DNA of 64,000 bases from Capronia americana (GCA_016110215.1 JADWQD010000004.1:2418001-2482000); one strand, 5' to 3'; positions 22,705 through 33,703 are shown, numbered from the stretch's first letter. Notes: generated from the letters alone by a model not told the origin. A program made the numbers and translations.

Positions 22705-23349
22705 AATAATTAGGATAACGGTTAACTGTCCGTACCGGTCAGTGGTAGATGGTAGAATCTATGTCGATGTCGATGTCGATCTTGGTGTTGGTAGGTCCTA
22801 AAGTATCCTATCCGTCTTAGAATCTTGAATTGGGGACGGCAAATATAACCTTAGGCACGAGCATGGGAAAGAAACCGGGTATGTATATATTCGGCTTGGA
22901 TCGCGAGACCCGTGCGAGTGAACTGATCGGATGGTAGGTAGATAGATAGGTAGGTAGATAGGTAGGTATGTAGGTATATTCGTAGATCAAGACCTTCTCG
23001 TATCGCCACACCCGCACTATCCACCCACCCACCCACCGTGCCATGCTGATCACCCGTACGATGTGCTCCGTACATGTAGTTCTGATTCCCCGCACAGAGA
23101 TACGAATGCAATGTGACAGGGGTATTCGTAGTAGTTAGGAGACCATATCGCAACCGTTGCATGCCCTGATCACGCCTGAGCCCACCTGAGCCAGTCAATT
23201 ACCCGACCTATGGAGGGTACTCTGTACGCGAGTCTTGATAAAGCACGGCTGCAGGTCTGCATTCCGACGCTCTTCTCCGCTTCCTTCTGTACAGTTTGGA
23301 TCAAACTACTCTCCTGTGGAAAGTACCCGGACACGCCGGCCTCTCCATC
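22705..23349. other. Intergenic region with simple repeats
   Basis: The promoter side of the oxygenase contains a GTCGAT repeat (about 22757-22776) and a TAGG/TAGA tetranucleotide array (about 22934-22975). No gene was found. Confidence 0.5.
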
Positions 23350-25016
23350 CTAACTGAGGGGCCCCTTGGTCACCACCACTTCCTGGTTCTCCACTCTACT
23401 GGCTACACCCTTCAACAGCTCGCTGCCCACTTCGACTTCCCCATCTTGGACGGCCTTCAGGTCCGGGACGTCGGAATGTTTTTCCCCGTCAAACAACTTG
23501 TCCACTTCTTCAAGGGTATATCCCCGGGTTTCCACCCAATACCACATCACGCCGGCCAGCATGACAATGTCGGCACTCGCATTGATGATGTAGGTCTTCC
23601 AGCCTATGGCGTCCAAGGCAAAGGGGAACGCCATCGTCACTAATAATCCCGAGAGTTTCGTCGTGAGGGTATACAAGCCCATGCCGACGGAGCGGAGGGA
23701 GTACGAGAGGACTTCGGGCGGATACAGCACTGTGAGTGGCGTGATGCCGTAAGCGTACGATGCATTGTAGAGGAATATCATGGCGATGGTGCCGTAGATG
23801 CCTGACTTGTTTGATGACTCGCCATACAGGGCGGTCAGTCCGGCGAGAATGTAGAATGTCACGATTTGGCCGGCCAGACTGATTGCGCAGAGTGTCTTGC
23901 GGCCTAGTGAGTCGGCGAACCAGGCACCTGCCAGGGAAACCACCAATGTCCAAGAGGTCAGGATGATGTTGATTTCCAGCTGAGTCGTGGGATTCGTGAT
24001 TCCTGCCTGGGAGAGCATGTCGCCAAAGTAGAACGTGATGATGTTGGTCCCGGGTAACATGACGATGATGGAGAACGTCGCAGTGATGATCATGCGCTTG
24101 CGATTGCTCTTCGTGTTGAACGCTTGTTTCCAGGATAGTTGCTGGCTCTTCTCCCACGCGATAGTATCTGAGATCTCTCGGTACTGGACAAGAACGACGG
24201 GCGACTCTTTGTCGCCGTTGGCATTGATGGCTGCGAGGACCTCCAGGGCTTCGTCGTGGCGGTCCTGGTCTATGAGGAATCGAGGCGACTCTGGGAGGAA
24301 GAGCAGCACACACATGCAGAGGATGCTCGGGACAATCTGGACCAGGCTCGGCGTTCTCCATGCCCACGTCGAGGAATAATGTTGCGTCTGAAGTTATCCA
24401 AGATGAGCATACATTCACCATAGGAGACCGTCCGGGCTTACCGAGTAGCAGACACCAGATGCAACAAGCGTGCCGACACCCCAACAAGCGTAGTACAGAC
24501 CCAACGCCACCGCTCTGTGCTTTGGAGGGGCCGTCTCGGCCACGTAGGTTGGACATGCAGTTTGGGCGAATCCAAGCCCGAAGCCTGTATGGCTGTCAGC
24601 ATCTGCAATACTGGTGGAGGCCGTGTGCTTGAAGACTCACCAACAATGAACCGGCCGGCGATGAACATGCCGATATTCTGCGCAGCAGTTTGAATGATAG
24701 GGCCAATGAGCGTGAGCACGCAAGAGAGCATGATGGTTTTCCATCTTCCTATCCACGCAACAACGAACCCAGCAATGAGAGCAGCACAGGATCCTCCGAC
24801 GTACGAGATCGCCGTGTTCAATGACTTGGTCGCGGTGGTCAGTGTGAAGTAGTTCTGGTAAGTTGGCATAACGTTGAGACTGCCCATCAGGGAACTGTCA
24901 TAGCCCAAGAGTACCGAATCGACGACCGAGACCGAGACCACGGCAATGAGAAGTGCATTTTGCGAACGTGGGACCAGGCGAGACAAATGCCTCCTTGGGT
25001 GTATAGTTTGTGCCAT
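23350..25016 (-). CDS. MFS sugar-porter-family transporter
   Basis: Exons 24641-25016, 24442-24584 and 23350-24387 (introns 56 and 54 nt) give 518 residues. Family marks are LLGYDSSLMGSLNVMPTY in TM1 and the following loop, VAWIGRWK (motif A-like), the PESPRFLID signature after TM6, FADSLGRKTL after TM8, and ETRGYTLEEVDKLFD at the C-terminus (the PETKG variant). This is the sugar porter family in the lactose permease/hexose transporter branch, a plasma-membrane H+ symporter or facilitator. The substrate could be a sugar, polyol or quinate-like acid. The promoter contains a 46-bp tandem repeat. Confidence 0.93.
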
Positions 25017-26063
25017 CTTTCAGCCGTTATGCCTGCCAAGGACGTTTCGTATACCGCGAGGAGGCCGTCTGGCGGAGACGTCAGAGATGTCGAGGTGAAG
25101 GCGCCGGAAGTGATGACATGTTAGGCTAGATATATTACCTTTTCGAGAGTCGACCTCGATAACATATCAGGAGAGAGATACCGCTTTTTTGAGAGTAAAC
25201 CTCGATAACATATCAGGAAAGAGATATCACTATTTTCGAGAGTCGACCGTGCGAAGAGTCCAGACCTACCTACGCTCTCCTCGTGGAACTGGTACCCGAA
25301 GGATGGCGATATCGTCTGCATGGTTACGGACGGGCTTCTTATCGCGAAGCAGCGTCACGGTCCAGTGAGGGCGCCAGTTCTCATCTCCGCACCGATTCTC
25401 TCGAGACAGATGCTGTATGGCGGATTTGTTGGCTACACACACCCCTGGCCGGATAATATGGGCCTTGCGGAATATTCGTAGGGAGGAGAAAGATCCCAAG
25501 CAAAAGATAACGCGCAGATTGGACAGTTGGCCAGCAACTTGCATATCTAGCTTCGACCTCCACACGGGCGGGTACCTCGTGTGTGGTACCAAGAAGTGGA
25601 AGGAATGATCGACGGTTCTTGGGTCGGTGGCTGGTCACATGCCACGGCAAGTGCCCGTGCAAGCAATGGTTAACGACTTGTCTGCCATGTTCAAGCTGCT
25701 GCTCATGATGGAATCAAGAGAGTTTCGGGTCTTGGAGACAAAAAGCAGTCAAGTTACAGCTGTCACGCGGATAAATAGTTTGGCCGAAACCGAAGGTGTT
25801 TACCGTACTGGGTTCGCTGCGCTTTGGATACATAAGACGGGGAGGAACTGTTGGCGATGATGAATTTGATTCCATTCGTGGTAAGGCCTGAAAATGGGCC
25901 ATTCTCAAGATAGACTGCTCATATAAGCAAGTCAAGTATCCAAAACACCGCCATATTGATATCCAAACAAACCAGCTGGGCTGGGCCTAGCCACTATATC
26001 GTTGACATATATCATCCAGCCGACCCTTAACAATGGTCTCCAGAGGACTCTGTTATGCAGACT
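25017..26063. promoter_or_regulatory. Promoter region of sugar transporter and 3' flank of the CP-motif gene
   Basis: About 1 kb without a credible gene, containing the tandem repeat listed separately. Short frames here lack recognisable protein. Confidence 0.4.
25142..25248. repeat. 46-47-bp tandem repeat in the sugar transporter promoter
   Basis: Two full units and part of a third begin with GAGAGT at 25145, 25191 and 25238. Each full unit contains CCTCGATAACATATCAGG, a conserved 18-mer. It lies 130-230 bp upstream of the transporter ATG. Confidence 0.85.
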
Positions 26064-26504
26064 TCATGCGTGTCCTACAACAGGGCAGATCGCACCCTTC
26101 GCAGCCGTCGCGAGGCTCGGGTGCTCGTGGATCTTCCCCTTATGATGCTCGAACCGGGCGTTTGTAACGGGGCAGACGTCCCCTTCTTTCGCCTCCTTCG
26201 TAGACGGGTGGCTAGGAGGTAGGACACTGGAGACGGTGCCAACCACCGGGCAGATAGCCTCGTCCATAGCTTGCTGCTCGGGCTGACTGACGATCTTGGT
26301 CAACGCAGGGCAGTTATCGGCGTTGGAGAGGTCTGAGGAAGAGTCGAAGATTCCCGGGTGCTTGGAAAGATTGTGGTGATGGTCGGTTGTCGCCTTGGTC
26401 ACCGGGCAGACCTGGCCAGGCTTGTCAATGTCGAACTCGGGGTGTTTTGGTGGGAGGACGGTGTTGGTTGTTCCCACGATGGGACAGACTTGAGCGGCCA
26501 CCAT
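26064..26504 (-). CDS. Small protein with six Cys-Pro motifs and an internal duplication
   Basis: From the ATG at 26504 (MVAAQVCPIVG) the product is 146 residues; an in-frame ATG at 26681 would add 59 unconserved-looking residues. Six Cys-Pro motifs occur at residues 7, 33, 65, 85, 111 and 140, and all the cysteines are in Cys-Pro. Two repeats of about 46 residues share the pattern CP(I/V)VGT..(T/S)VLPP.HP, then VCPVT, then a His-rich stretch (DHHHNLSKHP and EHHKGKIHEHP). Cys-Pro with nearby His is the layout of heme-regulatory motifs, so heme or metal binding is a reasonable guess, but no family function is known to me. No signal peptide or membrane segment in the short form. It lies 1.2 kb downstream of the ETHE1-like gene on the same strand. 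Confidence 0.75.
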   Translation of the reverse strand: MVAAQVCPIVGTTNTVLPPKHPEFDIDKPGQVCPVTKATTDHHHNLSKHPGIFDSSSDLSNADNCPALTKIVSQPEQQAMDEAICPVVGTVSSVLPPSHPSTKEAKEGDVCPVTNARFEHHKGKIHEHPSLATAAKGAICPVVGHA

Positions 26505-27715
26505 GATGTTGAGAAGCTTGGGACAGTGCTTGTGGGAAAGGTTCAGCGTTGAAGAAGGATATATGACAGTGTCGACTGCGCAGAGATACAAAGAGAAAGG
26601 TTGGTTCAAGGCTGCAGTTGCTGGTGGTTGACGCCGTTCCTGACAAAGACGCCGGTAACCGATGACGTCGACGGTTGCCATCCCCGCAGCCTGATGGGGT
26701 AAACAGACAGGCCAATCAGACCCCGCGCAATGTCATCAGCGGCTATCAACGGAAACATCTCTGAGATTTGACCTCGATTTTCCAAGGCGTGAACGAGGCG
26801 CCTGTGACACCAAGGATGCGTCCATTCGGAGAGCCTAGTTACCATCTCGTGGCTTTCTCAATCGCCTCAACAAAAGCCTCGGTGACAGACTTGTTCCCGG
26901 TCTTGAACTGCCTCGCCAGCCTCGCCAGCTTGACCGCCTTGTGAACCGTTTCCTCTTATCCGTCGTCTCTCAATACCAAACTTTTCACACTTCGACGCGT
27001 GCTGCTGATTGCAAGCTGTTCAAGCGGAGCATGCACCTCAGGCCAGGATGTTAAGATTGTATGCCCAGTCCAGCTTCCCCTGCACCTTCACAGCCACCCC
27101 AATAGGGTGGTATCGCACCATTTTCCCCTTATATGCCTCCCGCCCTTTCAGAATGAACAAGTTTGCTGAAGTCCAAGTATGAACATGCTCCTTTCCCGGT
27201 GGCTTAGGTCCCAGAAGGCTGCCCATACGAACCTAACCGCTGGTAGGGGAAGCAAAAATTGCCCACATTGCTAGGTCGTCTAGGTCATCTATCTGGATTC
27301 ATTTTCGCCATGTCCTCATTGCTGGGATTTTAAATCGTTTGGTAGGATTGGCGGTAATCTTACATCCCGACCCTACCCCCATAAGTTCCTGAGTAGCATA
27401 ATCACCTAACAATGCGGAGTGATCTCGTCTCCCCATCTCCTCGTGCATAGTTCGCCAGCCCGACTTGGAGAACACCTCCTTCATTGTTGTCATCAGTGAG
27501 TGTTCTTGTGTGGGTTGTGTGGAAGGTCTTTGACTAAGAAAAGAGGACAAGGAAGCAGTAGAATTTATGATCCGGTACTGCTGGCATTGTAGGGTGAGGC
27601 ATTGCAGAGAAATACATCCCAACAATGTGAATGCTCCAGTGTAAGCATGATTTGCGTCTCTTTGTTCATTCATGGCAAAAAAAGTAACATCATCTCGATA
27701 GCCTACACGGACTTT
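26505..27715. other. Intergenic region with one exon-like open segment
   Basis: Apart from the segment at 26839-26955, nothing was recognised. The promoter of the CP-motif gene should lie at the left end. Confidence 0.35.
26839..26955 (-). pseudogene. Possible orphan exon or gene relic
   Basis: A minus-strand frame without an ATG reads VHKAVKLARLARQFKTGN, then VTEAFVEAIEKATRW and a TAA stop at 26839. It looks like an amphipathic helical protein end. No upstream exon could be joined: the ORF at 27038-27226 has no usable donor in the right phase. It may be a decayed gene. Confidence 0.25.
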
Positions 27716-28633
27716 TCAAACGGCTCCAACAGCAACGGCCACTTTCTGAGGGACATGGATATCAGTCGCCTTTGGAACCATTCCTCCGCGGATGTTGACC
27801 TGCATAGCCTGAGCGAGTAGTTTCGGTGGAGCAAGACCACTATCCCTTTCGGCTCTCCATTTCACAAAGTCTGACATCTCAGTTCCAACTTTGACGTGTT
27901 TGTTCCGGAGTGCTTGAGTTTCCACAGTCGTGAAGGGCACTGCTTTGCTCCCAGCCACATGCTCTCCCGGAGACACATCGCGGTTCTCCGGCGGGTAGTC
28001 GTGTCCTGTGAAGAGCTTGAAGTGTGGCGGAAAGGCCAGCAGCTTCTGCATCGAATGGTAGAGATCAGTGGCAGATCCTCCGGGGAAATCGCAGCGGGCA
28101 GAGCCGACGTCGGGGTTGAAGATGGAATCGCCTGTGAATATGTTGGAGCCAATTATGTAGCCGATATGGTCTGGTGTATGCCCGGGGAGATGAATGACGC
28201 GGGCCTGTATGGAGCCAATACTGAATGTTTCATCATCTGCAAAGGTATGATCGAACGCGTTCACAAGGTCGGTCTGAGGAACGCCGTATATGTTGGACAT
28301 GGTAGCTTGGACCTGCCTAATCCGCTCGCCAATGCAGACTGGTGGACGAGGATTGTTGGATTGCCGCGTGGCGAGGACATGCTGAAGATACCTTGACGCA
28401 GTAAGGTGGTCGGCATGGGCATGGGTTTCCAAGATCTTGGATACTGTATAGCCTTGGTTTGCCACCAAGTCGAGAATCTCATCGGCTGACCTTGTGGACA
28501 CCACTCCCGTCTCCTTGTCATAGTCAAGTACCGAGTCGATAACAACAGCCTCTTTGGCGGCGGCATCCGCAATGACATACTGCCATGTACAGGTCACCGG
28601 CTCAAATAAAGTATGAATTTCTGGATCCATCAT
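27716..28633 (-). CDS. ETHE1-like metallo-beta-lactamase-fold persulfide dioxygenase
   Basis: A single exon of 305 residues. The metallo-beta-lactamase motif THAHADH (His71, His73, Asp75, His76) is complete, with His152 (LPGHTPDH), Asp169 (FTGDSIF) and His211 (FTGHDYP) as the remaining ligands. This arrangement matches the ETHE1/persulfide dioxygenase and bacterial Blh-like group, which oxidise glutathione persulfide to sulfite in sulfide detoxification using one iron. Glyoxalase II is the main alternative. CTWQYVIAD near the N-terminus and SARCDFPGG favour persulfide dioxygenase. No clear mitochondrial presequence is visible. It is a minus-strand neighbour of the CP-motif protein. Confidence 0.88.
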   Translation of the reverse strand: MMDPEIHTLFEPVTCTWQYVIADAAAKEAVVIDSVLDYDKETGVVSTRSADEILDLVANQGYTVSKILETHAHADHLTASRYLQHVLATRQSNNPRPPVCIGERIRQVQATMSNIYGVPQTDLVNAFDHTFADDETFSIGSIQARVIHLPGHTPDHIGYIIGSNIFTGDSIFNPDVGSARCDFPGGSATDLYHSMQKLLAFPPHFKLFTGHDYPPENRDVSPGEHVAGSKAVPFTTVETQALRNKHVKVGTEMSDFVKWRAERDSGLAPPKLLAQAMQVNIRGGMVPKATDIHVPQKVAVAVGAV

Positions 28634-29769
28634 AAGCCTAAGTCCCGAGACATAGAGAAGGCCGACAGTTTGAGACAGCTAATTGAGGTGCGGGAACGCG
28701 CACACCATTTTATAATATCGGCGGCAAGTTTCTGGAGAGGGGCAACGTATATATGCCATAAAGCATGCCCCAGATATCTATCCTATCACCGCCGTAGATA
28801 ATGCCTGGGTAAGCTGATAGTCATGTCATCTGGAACACGAGGCTATGTCGGGCTTTGGGAACAGGTCCCCGAACCAGGGACAGGGGCTGGCAGTGTCGCC
28901 GACACCGTGGATACGTGCGAAAGCATGGTCGCCGAATTCCCTGAATTGCCTGCGGGAGCCATGGTTCCCTCCCGGTAGTGGTTGAAAAGGCGACGCAATC
29001 CACAGCTAGTCGCCGAACATGTTTGAAACCTAGGTTACCTGGACGTCTGCCGTGGAAACCATGCACCCTTAACGAGAACGTGGCGATAAAGAACTTCGAT
29101 TACGGATGATTTGGGTACCGATTGACGCCGCGTCCCTTTTGGCCGCATGGCTATCCGTTTATTTGAGCATGGACTTACTCTTGCAAATGGTTTGCCCCGT
29201 GGTTTCGCTCGTGCTAGGTCAGCTGAGGAAGGACCCCATGTTCATCTAACCTGGGGCGCCGCATCTGGCAACACTAGCGGAGAATGAGTGCCGAAATTTC
29301 TAGCGAAGGTAGGTGACATTGCCTGATGATCGTTGTTGGCCGGCGAAGATGATGGCGGTAACAGAAGGTGAAATGTGGCCAGACGAATTGTCCTCAACAC
29401 AGCAAGAGAAGAATGTGGTCAGGAAGGTTCCCCGAGGGGCGAACTCGTTGGTAGACATGTGTATTATTACCATCCAATCTGCAGCCATAAATAGCAACCA
29501 CTCTACTATGTCTTTCCCGAGGTTGCAGGGAGATTTCCCGCTGAATGTAGTCGGTTAGTGCCGCCGCTCTCAGAAGGTTCTTCCCGCACAATGTTGTCTG
29601 GAATGGAAGACTGTGGGAGACTGTCAACTGAGGAGGGTTATTTGCTCTTGATGTCTGAGGCGGCTCCTCCGACCTTACCTTCTTGGATCCTGGTCTTCGG
29701 GGCCCTTCGTCAGTGCCTCCTCATTCCAACTATCCGGCAGTTCGGCAGAGGGCCGAAGTCGTCATATTG
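28634..29769. other. Intergenic region, no supported gene
   Basis: About 1.1 kb with only short frames and no recognised motif. It should contain the promoter of the ETHE1-like gene. Confidence 0.4.
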
Positions 29770-31359
29770 CTATAATTCGACAGTCCTCATTGCAACTTCG
29801 GGGCCGAACTGCCTGCCATCGGAGGCTTCGAGATTTGTATGAGCTGTCGCAATCTGTTCATCCGACGGGATCTCAACAATCATTAGATACGAAACATTCT
29901 GAAGCAAACTATCAGTCAGCATCAGGTGAATATGGAAAGCCGGTGGACGAGACGTACCCATATAGTGCGCACCTGGCCGGTTTCGGTGCTGTATAGTGCT
30001 GCCTGCTGGCTCAGCTGCTGCTCTTGGAGCTGAAAGGCATCCTTGTACTGCTTGATGATTGCCTGTTCCTGTTCCGCGGGGAGATCCATTAGCGTGAGCT
30101 GGTCACGCAAGTTATCCATCGTGGCCGATTGCTGTTCTTGGATCGCCTGGGTCTGGGCGTGGAGCGACGACTGCATCCGTTGATTGACCTTTTCGTTATT
30201 GGGCGTCAAATGACCCCCCGAGACGAGACCCAGCAAGCCGCCGTTGGTCGCTGGATGGTTCGGGTCAAGGTATCGATTCTTGAACGATGGCGGGGAGGGT
30301 AGCGAGAGGACGTCTCCGGTGCTTTCCTTGGCCTGTACAAGAATGATTAGCCTCGAGTCTGTGGGACATGTCTCAATAGATTCGAAGGTCGGGAACAAAG
30401 AAGTACTCACGTATCGAGCTTGAGCCCGATCATCGAGGTAGTTAGTTATTCGTGTTATTGCGTTTCGCCCCTTTGCTGATTTGCGAGTTTCCTCATTCGC
30501 AGTCGATGCGTTAGGGTAGACCAAGCGCGCAACATTCGACGGGAGGCTCTCTTCTCCCTCAACAGTGCCAGCTACTGGGTTCCGCAGGTTCTTCCGAGCA
30601 CGCGCCGGGAAATTCTGCTCCTTCGTCGACAAGGACGTCGAAGGCAAGGGTCCGGCCCCGGATATGGCTTGATGAACATCAAATGGCGCCTTTTCGCCCA
30701 ATGTGATGGGTTTGTACGCCATCAGCAGACAGTAGAGGCCTCGGGGCTGGAAGTATTTCTCATTGACTCGATCTAGGAATGAGTTCGTCCTGCACATTTG
30801 GGGTCTCGGTGTCAGCGGGTAACTTGACGATGAATTGTACTGACGAGATTCTCACATACTTCCACCTCGTCTCCGCCTTGGCCATTACAGCGGCTACTAC
30901 TTGTACCGCCACCGACGCACCCATGGCGATTGGGTTTGGTACAAACGACGTGCCCACGGCTGCCAGCTGAATCGCACTCAGCCATCTGGAAGCTCGGACA
31001 GCTTTGTTGATAGCCCTGACGAAGCTGATAAATTCGTCTTGCTGGATGCCAAACTGTTCCAGCGCTGGAGCGTACGCCTCGACAAATCCCCTAGTCTTGT
31101 TACCCGGTCGCCGCTGAGGTATTACGACTGGGCAAGGCAGATGGCATTCGGATGTCCTTGGTGGAGAAGCGGTTGCTGCCAGTGGATGTGTTTGGATAAA
31201 GCGCTCGAGAGCTTGCTCATCTCCATCCGCGTATTGAAGCCCGACATCTGTTTGATCGTCACACTCAATGTCGCTTTCCGGCGTTAATACGTTGTCACTC
31301 CTGTCGGTGTGCCATGCCTCCTTGGCCGAGTCGTTCAAGTGGAATTGTCGCGAAGTCAT
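29770..31359 (-). CDS. Fungal protein of unknown function, four exons, 460 residues
   Basis: Exons are 30860-31359, 30411-30789, 29958-30332 and 29770-29898. The introns are 70, 78 and 59 nt with donors GTATGT, GTGAGT and GTACGT and CAG acceptors. The acidic N-terminus is followed at about 90-165 by a compact domain: GFVEAYAPALEQFGI, FVRAINKAVRASRWL, and the Ala/Gly/Val-rich amphipathic stretch GASVAVQVVAAVMAKAE. The next exon continues TNSFLDRVNEKYFQPRGL, and after a variable Ser/Pro linker come RYLDPNHPATNGGLLGLVSGG, a Gln-rich helix and a final VSYLMIVEIPSDEQ. The exon joins reproduce a pattern I know from uncharacterised fungal proteins, but I cannot name a function. The Ala/Gly/Val helix could associate with membranes. 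It lies 479 bp downstream of the Zn2Cys6 regulator. Confidence 0.8.
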
Positions 31360-31838
31360 GCCGTGAGTTCAGAATGGTGCAATGAGAACGTGGACGATCT
31401 ACGGTGAATGTGGCAAACGTTGGTGCGCTTGACTGTGGACGTAGATAGTGCGAGAGGAAACTAGAGACATCAGCGCTCGAACCTGATAAATGTACTCCAT
31501 CACAATGCCTTTGCGTCATCTTGCTCCTCGCTATATGCCACAACGGGCTTTGGTTGTGAAGGGTCTATTGATTGGCTGACGCAAAGGCGCCTGCCAAAAA
31601 GGGAAGCATTTCGCACGCTAAACTGGTACAGAGAAGCTGATCGGGAGACCGGCACCATCTGACGAACACAGTCTCCAAAGTAGAAGGGCTGAAGAGTGGA
31701 GCTCTGGTATAGAATCATACGCAACGTCTCACCGTGTTGGAAATCCATGGAGTGTCTGGGAGGCTTTCGACGTTTGCAGGGGTTTTACCAGGTTTGAATG
31801 GTGCATGCGGTGCCTTCATATTCTTCTGTGATTCGTGT
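31360..31838. promoter_or_regulatory. Intergenic promoter region
   Basis: The 479 bases lie between the start of the 460-residue gene and the stop of the Zn2Cys6 gene. No gene or motif was assigned. Confidence 0.35.
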
Positions 31839-33703
31839 TTAATTCACAGCAGCTTCAGTCCCTGTCACCCCAAGCGTGTCCAACTCGGGCCGAGTCATCC
31901 ACGGCCACGTAGCCAGAAATCTCTGCAATTGCTTGCCGCGCTCGCCGTGGAAGGCTCTGACAAGCAAGGCTCGAGCCTCCGAGAAATTTCCTGCCGAGTC
32001 CTGTCTTGCAAGGAAGCTTGCGGCCACGGCGACCGGAAAGCCGATGAAACTGATCAAGTAGGAGCCGACTCCAGGATTTTGGAAGTACGGGATCAGCAAG
32101 GCAACCTTGTGAGTCCAAAGACGCGCGTCCATGCGCGGTGGCAGCCGAGTCGTGCCCTCCGTAGACGGTGCAGCTTGCCTAAGCCAGGAGAGGATTTGGG
32201 ATAGGAGATTGCAGGTGGTCCAGTAGATCATTCCTAGGTGGGCCATAGCGAGGTTGGTGGATGGCGGTGCCGACTCTCGACTGTAGTCGTCTACGTCTTG
32301 GACTGCGATGAGACTTTCTACGAAGGCAACAACGGCCTTCCCACAAGAAGTCGACCATGACTGTAGTTGACGATCACACAACCAACACCTTTCTTCAAGA
32401 GCTTGACACAAGACGTATCGGTTCTCCGGCTGACTAGACAAAGTCCCCAGTGTACCCAAATCTTCCAGTATCGCTGGAACCTCGATGAGGATATCTAACA
32501 GTTGGTCCTTGGGCCATTTGGGATGTGTTGACCACGGAATAGTCTTCCATTCTAGGCCGTCCAAGGGACAGCGCTTACGGCTCTGGAGGTAGGGGTATAT
32601 CTGCACAGAACAACATGTCAGCACACGCACAAAGGTTGTGTGCATCAACGGATGGTTCGGGAACTACCAGATGAAGGCGATAGTCGACAAATAATTGGTG
32701 CGCTTGTCCCTCGACGAAGCTTTCCGGGCCACCAGCAAGAATAATAGCAATTTCACCCGAGGTGTGTCCCAGCCACGTGGGGCCGGGTAGCCATGAATGT
32801 CGTCCATCAGCGTTGAGGAGTAACTATTGGCGCCGGAGTGGGCTCTTAAGTCAGATCGCGAATCAAACCAAGATGCCATAGGGAAAACGCAGGTAAAAGT
32901 TACCTCGTAACTTGTCAAGAGTCCGCACGCCGCCAGAATCTTGCCCCAGTTCTTCTGCTTTTTATCCAGCAGCGACCGTGCCATCCCCTGCAGCGACAAG
33001 CCATAGAGGCGTCTCCCTTGCATTATTAATGATGGATGTTCGGTGCGCTGAGCGGTCAGCGTGAGAGCGTTTGCAAGCAATATAACGCGCACGAGGGAAT
33101 CCTCGTGGTACAGGTCCTGGATAGCGCTCGTCCAACTGGTAGTCGAGTAGTGTGCAGCCTGAGGTGGGAATGCCTGGCCGTGGGGAAGCAGAGATGTCCA
33201 GTAGACCTCGAGATACTTGGACTCGCATGCGGTGCGCTCCAGTGACTTTTCCAAGACAGGGGCGGAAAGCTGGTACGGTGCCGGGACATGAGTCTGCGTT
33301 ACGTCCAACAGCGCGAATGGTGGTCGAAACGACGACGAGTCTGTCACCGAGTAGGCTGCGGCTTCGAAACGGTACGATCCATCATTTGTCTTATCCTGGC
33401 CCTGACCGCTGTTGACAAAGATACGACGTTGATCATAGCCGCCGCAGGGAATGCGCGAGAGCATGCACTGTCCACACGATGGTTTCTTCTGATCACACTG
33501 GAAGTTGTGCGTTAGCCCGATTTCTGTTCATCCCAAGAAGAAGAGCCTCATATAAAAGCTGCGCGGTTAGAAGTCTCCATGCCCTATGTGGCTCGACTGA
33601 AGAAGCCGGTGGCCAGGAATGTACCAGGCGGGATACTACTCACGCCTTTCCTACGTCTCCGACAGGTATGACAAGCTTTAGAGCGTCCAGGAACCCCAAC
33701 CAT
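31839..33703 (-). CDS. Zn2Cys6 fungal transcription factor, four exons
   Basis: Exons are 33644-33703, 32904-33497, 32668-32823 and 31839-32600 (introns 146, 80 and 67 nt), giving 523 residues. The binuclear zinc cluster CHTCRRRRKGC-x6-CGQCMLSRIPC (Cys-x2-Cys-x6-Cys-x6-Cys-x2-Cys-x6-Cys) is assembled only when the first intron is removed, which supports that join. The body resembles the fungal-specific TF domain of the DUF3468 type (AACGLLTSYE, then WLGHTSGEIAIILAGGPESF read across exon 3). The ATG at 33703 gives the typical start MVGVPGRSKACHTC; upstream in-frame ATGs at 33823 and 33844 are possible. Expected to be nuclear and DNA-binding at CGG-type sites. It is at the upstream end of the minus-strand gene run and may regulate it. 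Confidence 0.88.

Noticed and set aside
23510..24556. 348-codon minus frame overlapping the sugar transporter
   Set aside because: Frame-shifted shadow of the transporter; His/Arg-rich text without domains.
27038..27226. 62-codon minus open frame as first exon for the segment at 26839-26955
   Set aside because: No donor site before its stop gives the phase needed to join the two, so no gene model was made.
32664..32822. Unspliced continuation of the long Zn2Cys6 gene frame
   Set aside because: The other frame, reached by an 80-nt intron with acceptor CAATAG, gives domain-like text (WLGHTSGEIAIILAGG) that continues smoothly into the next exon.
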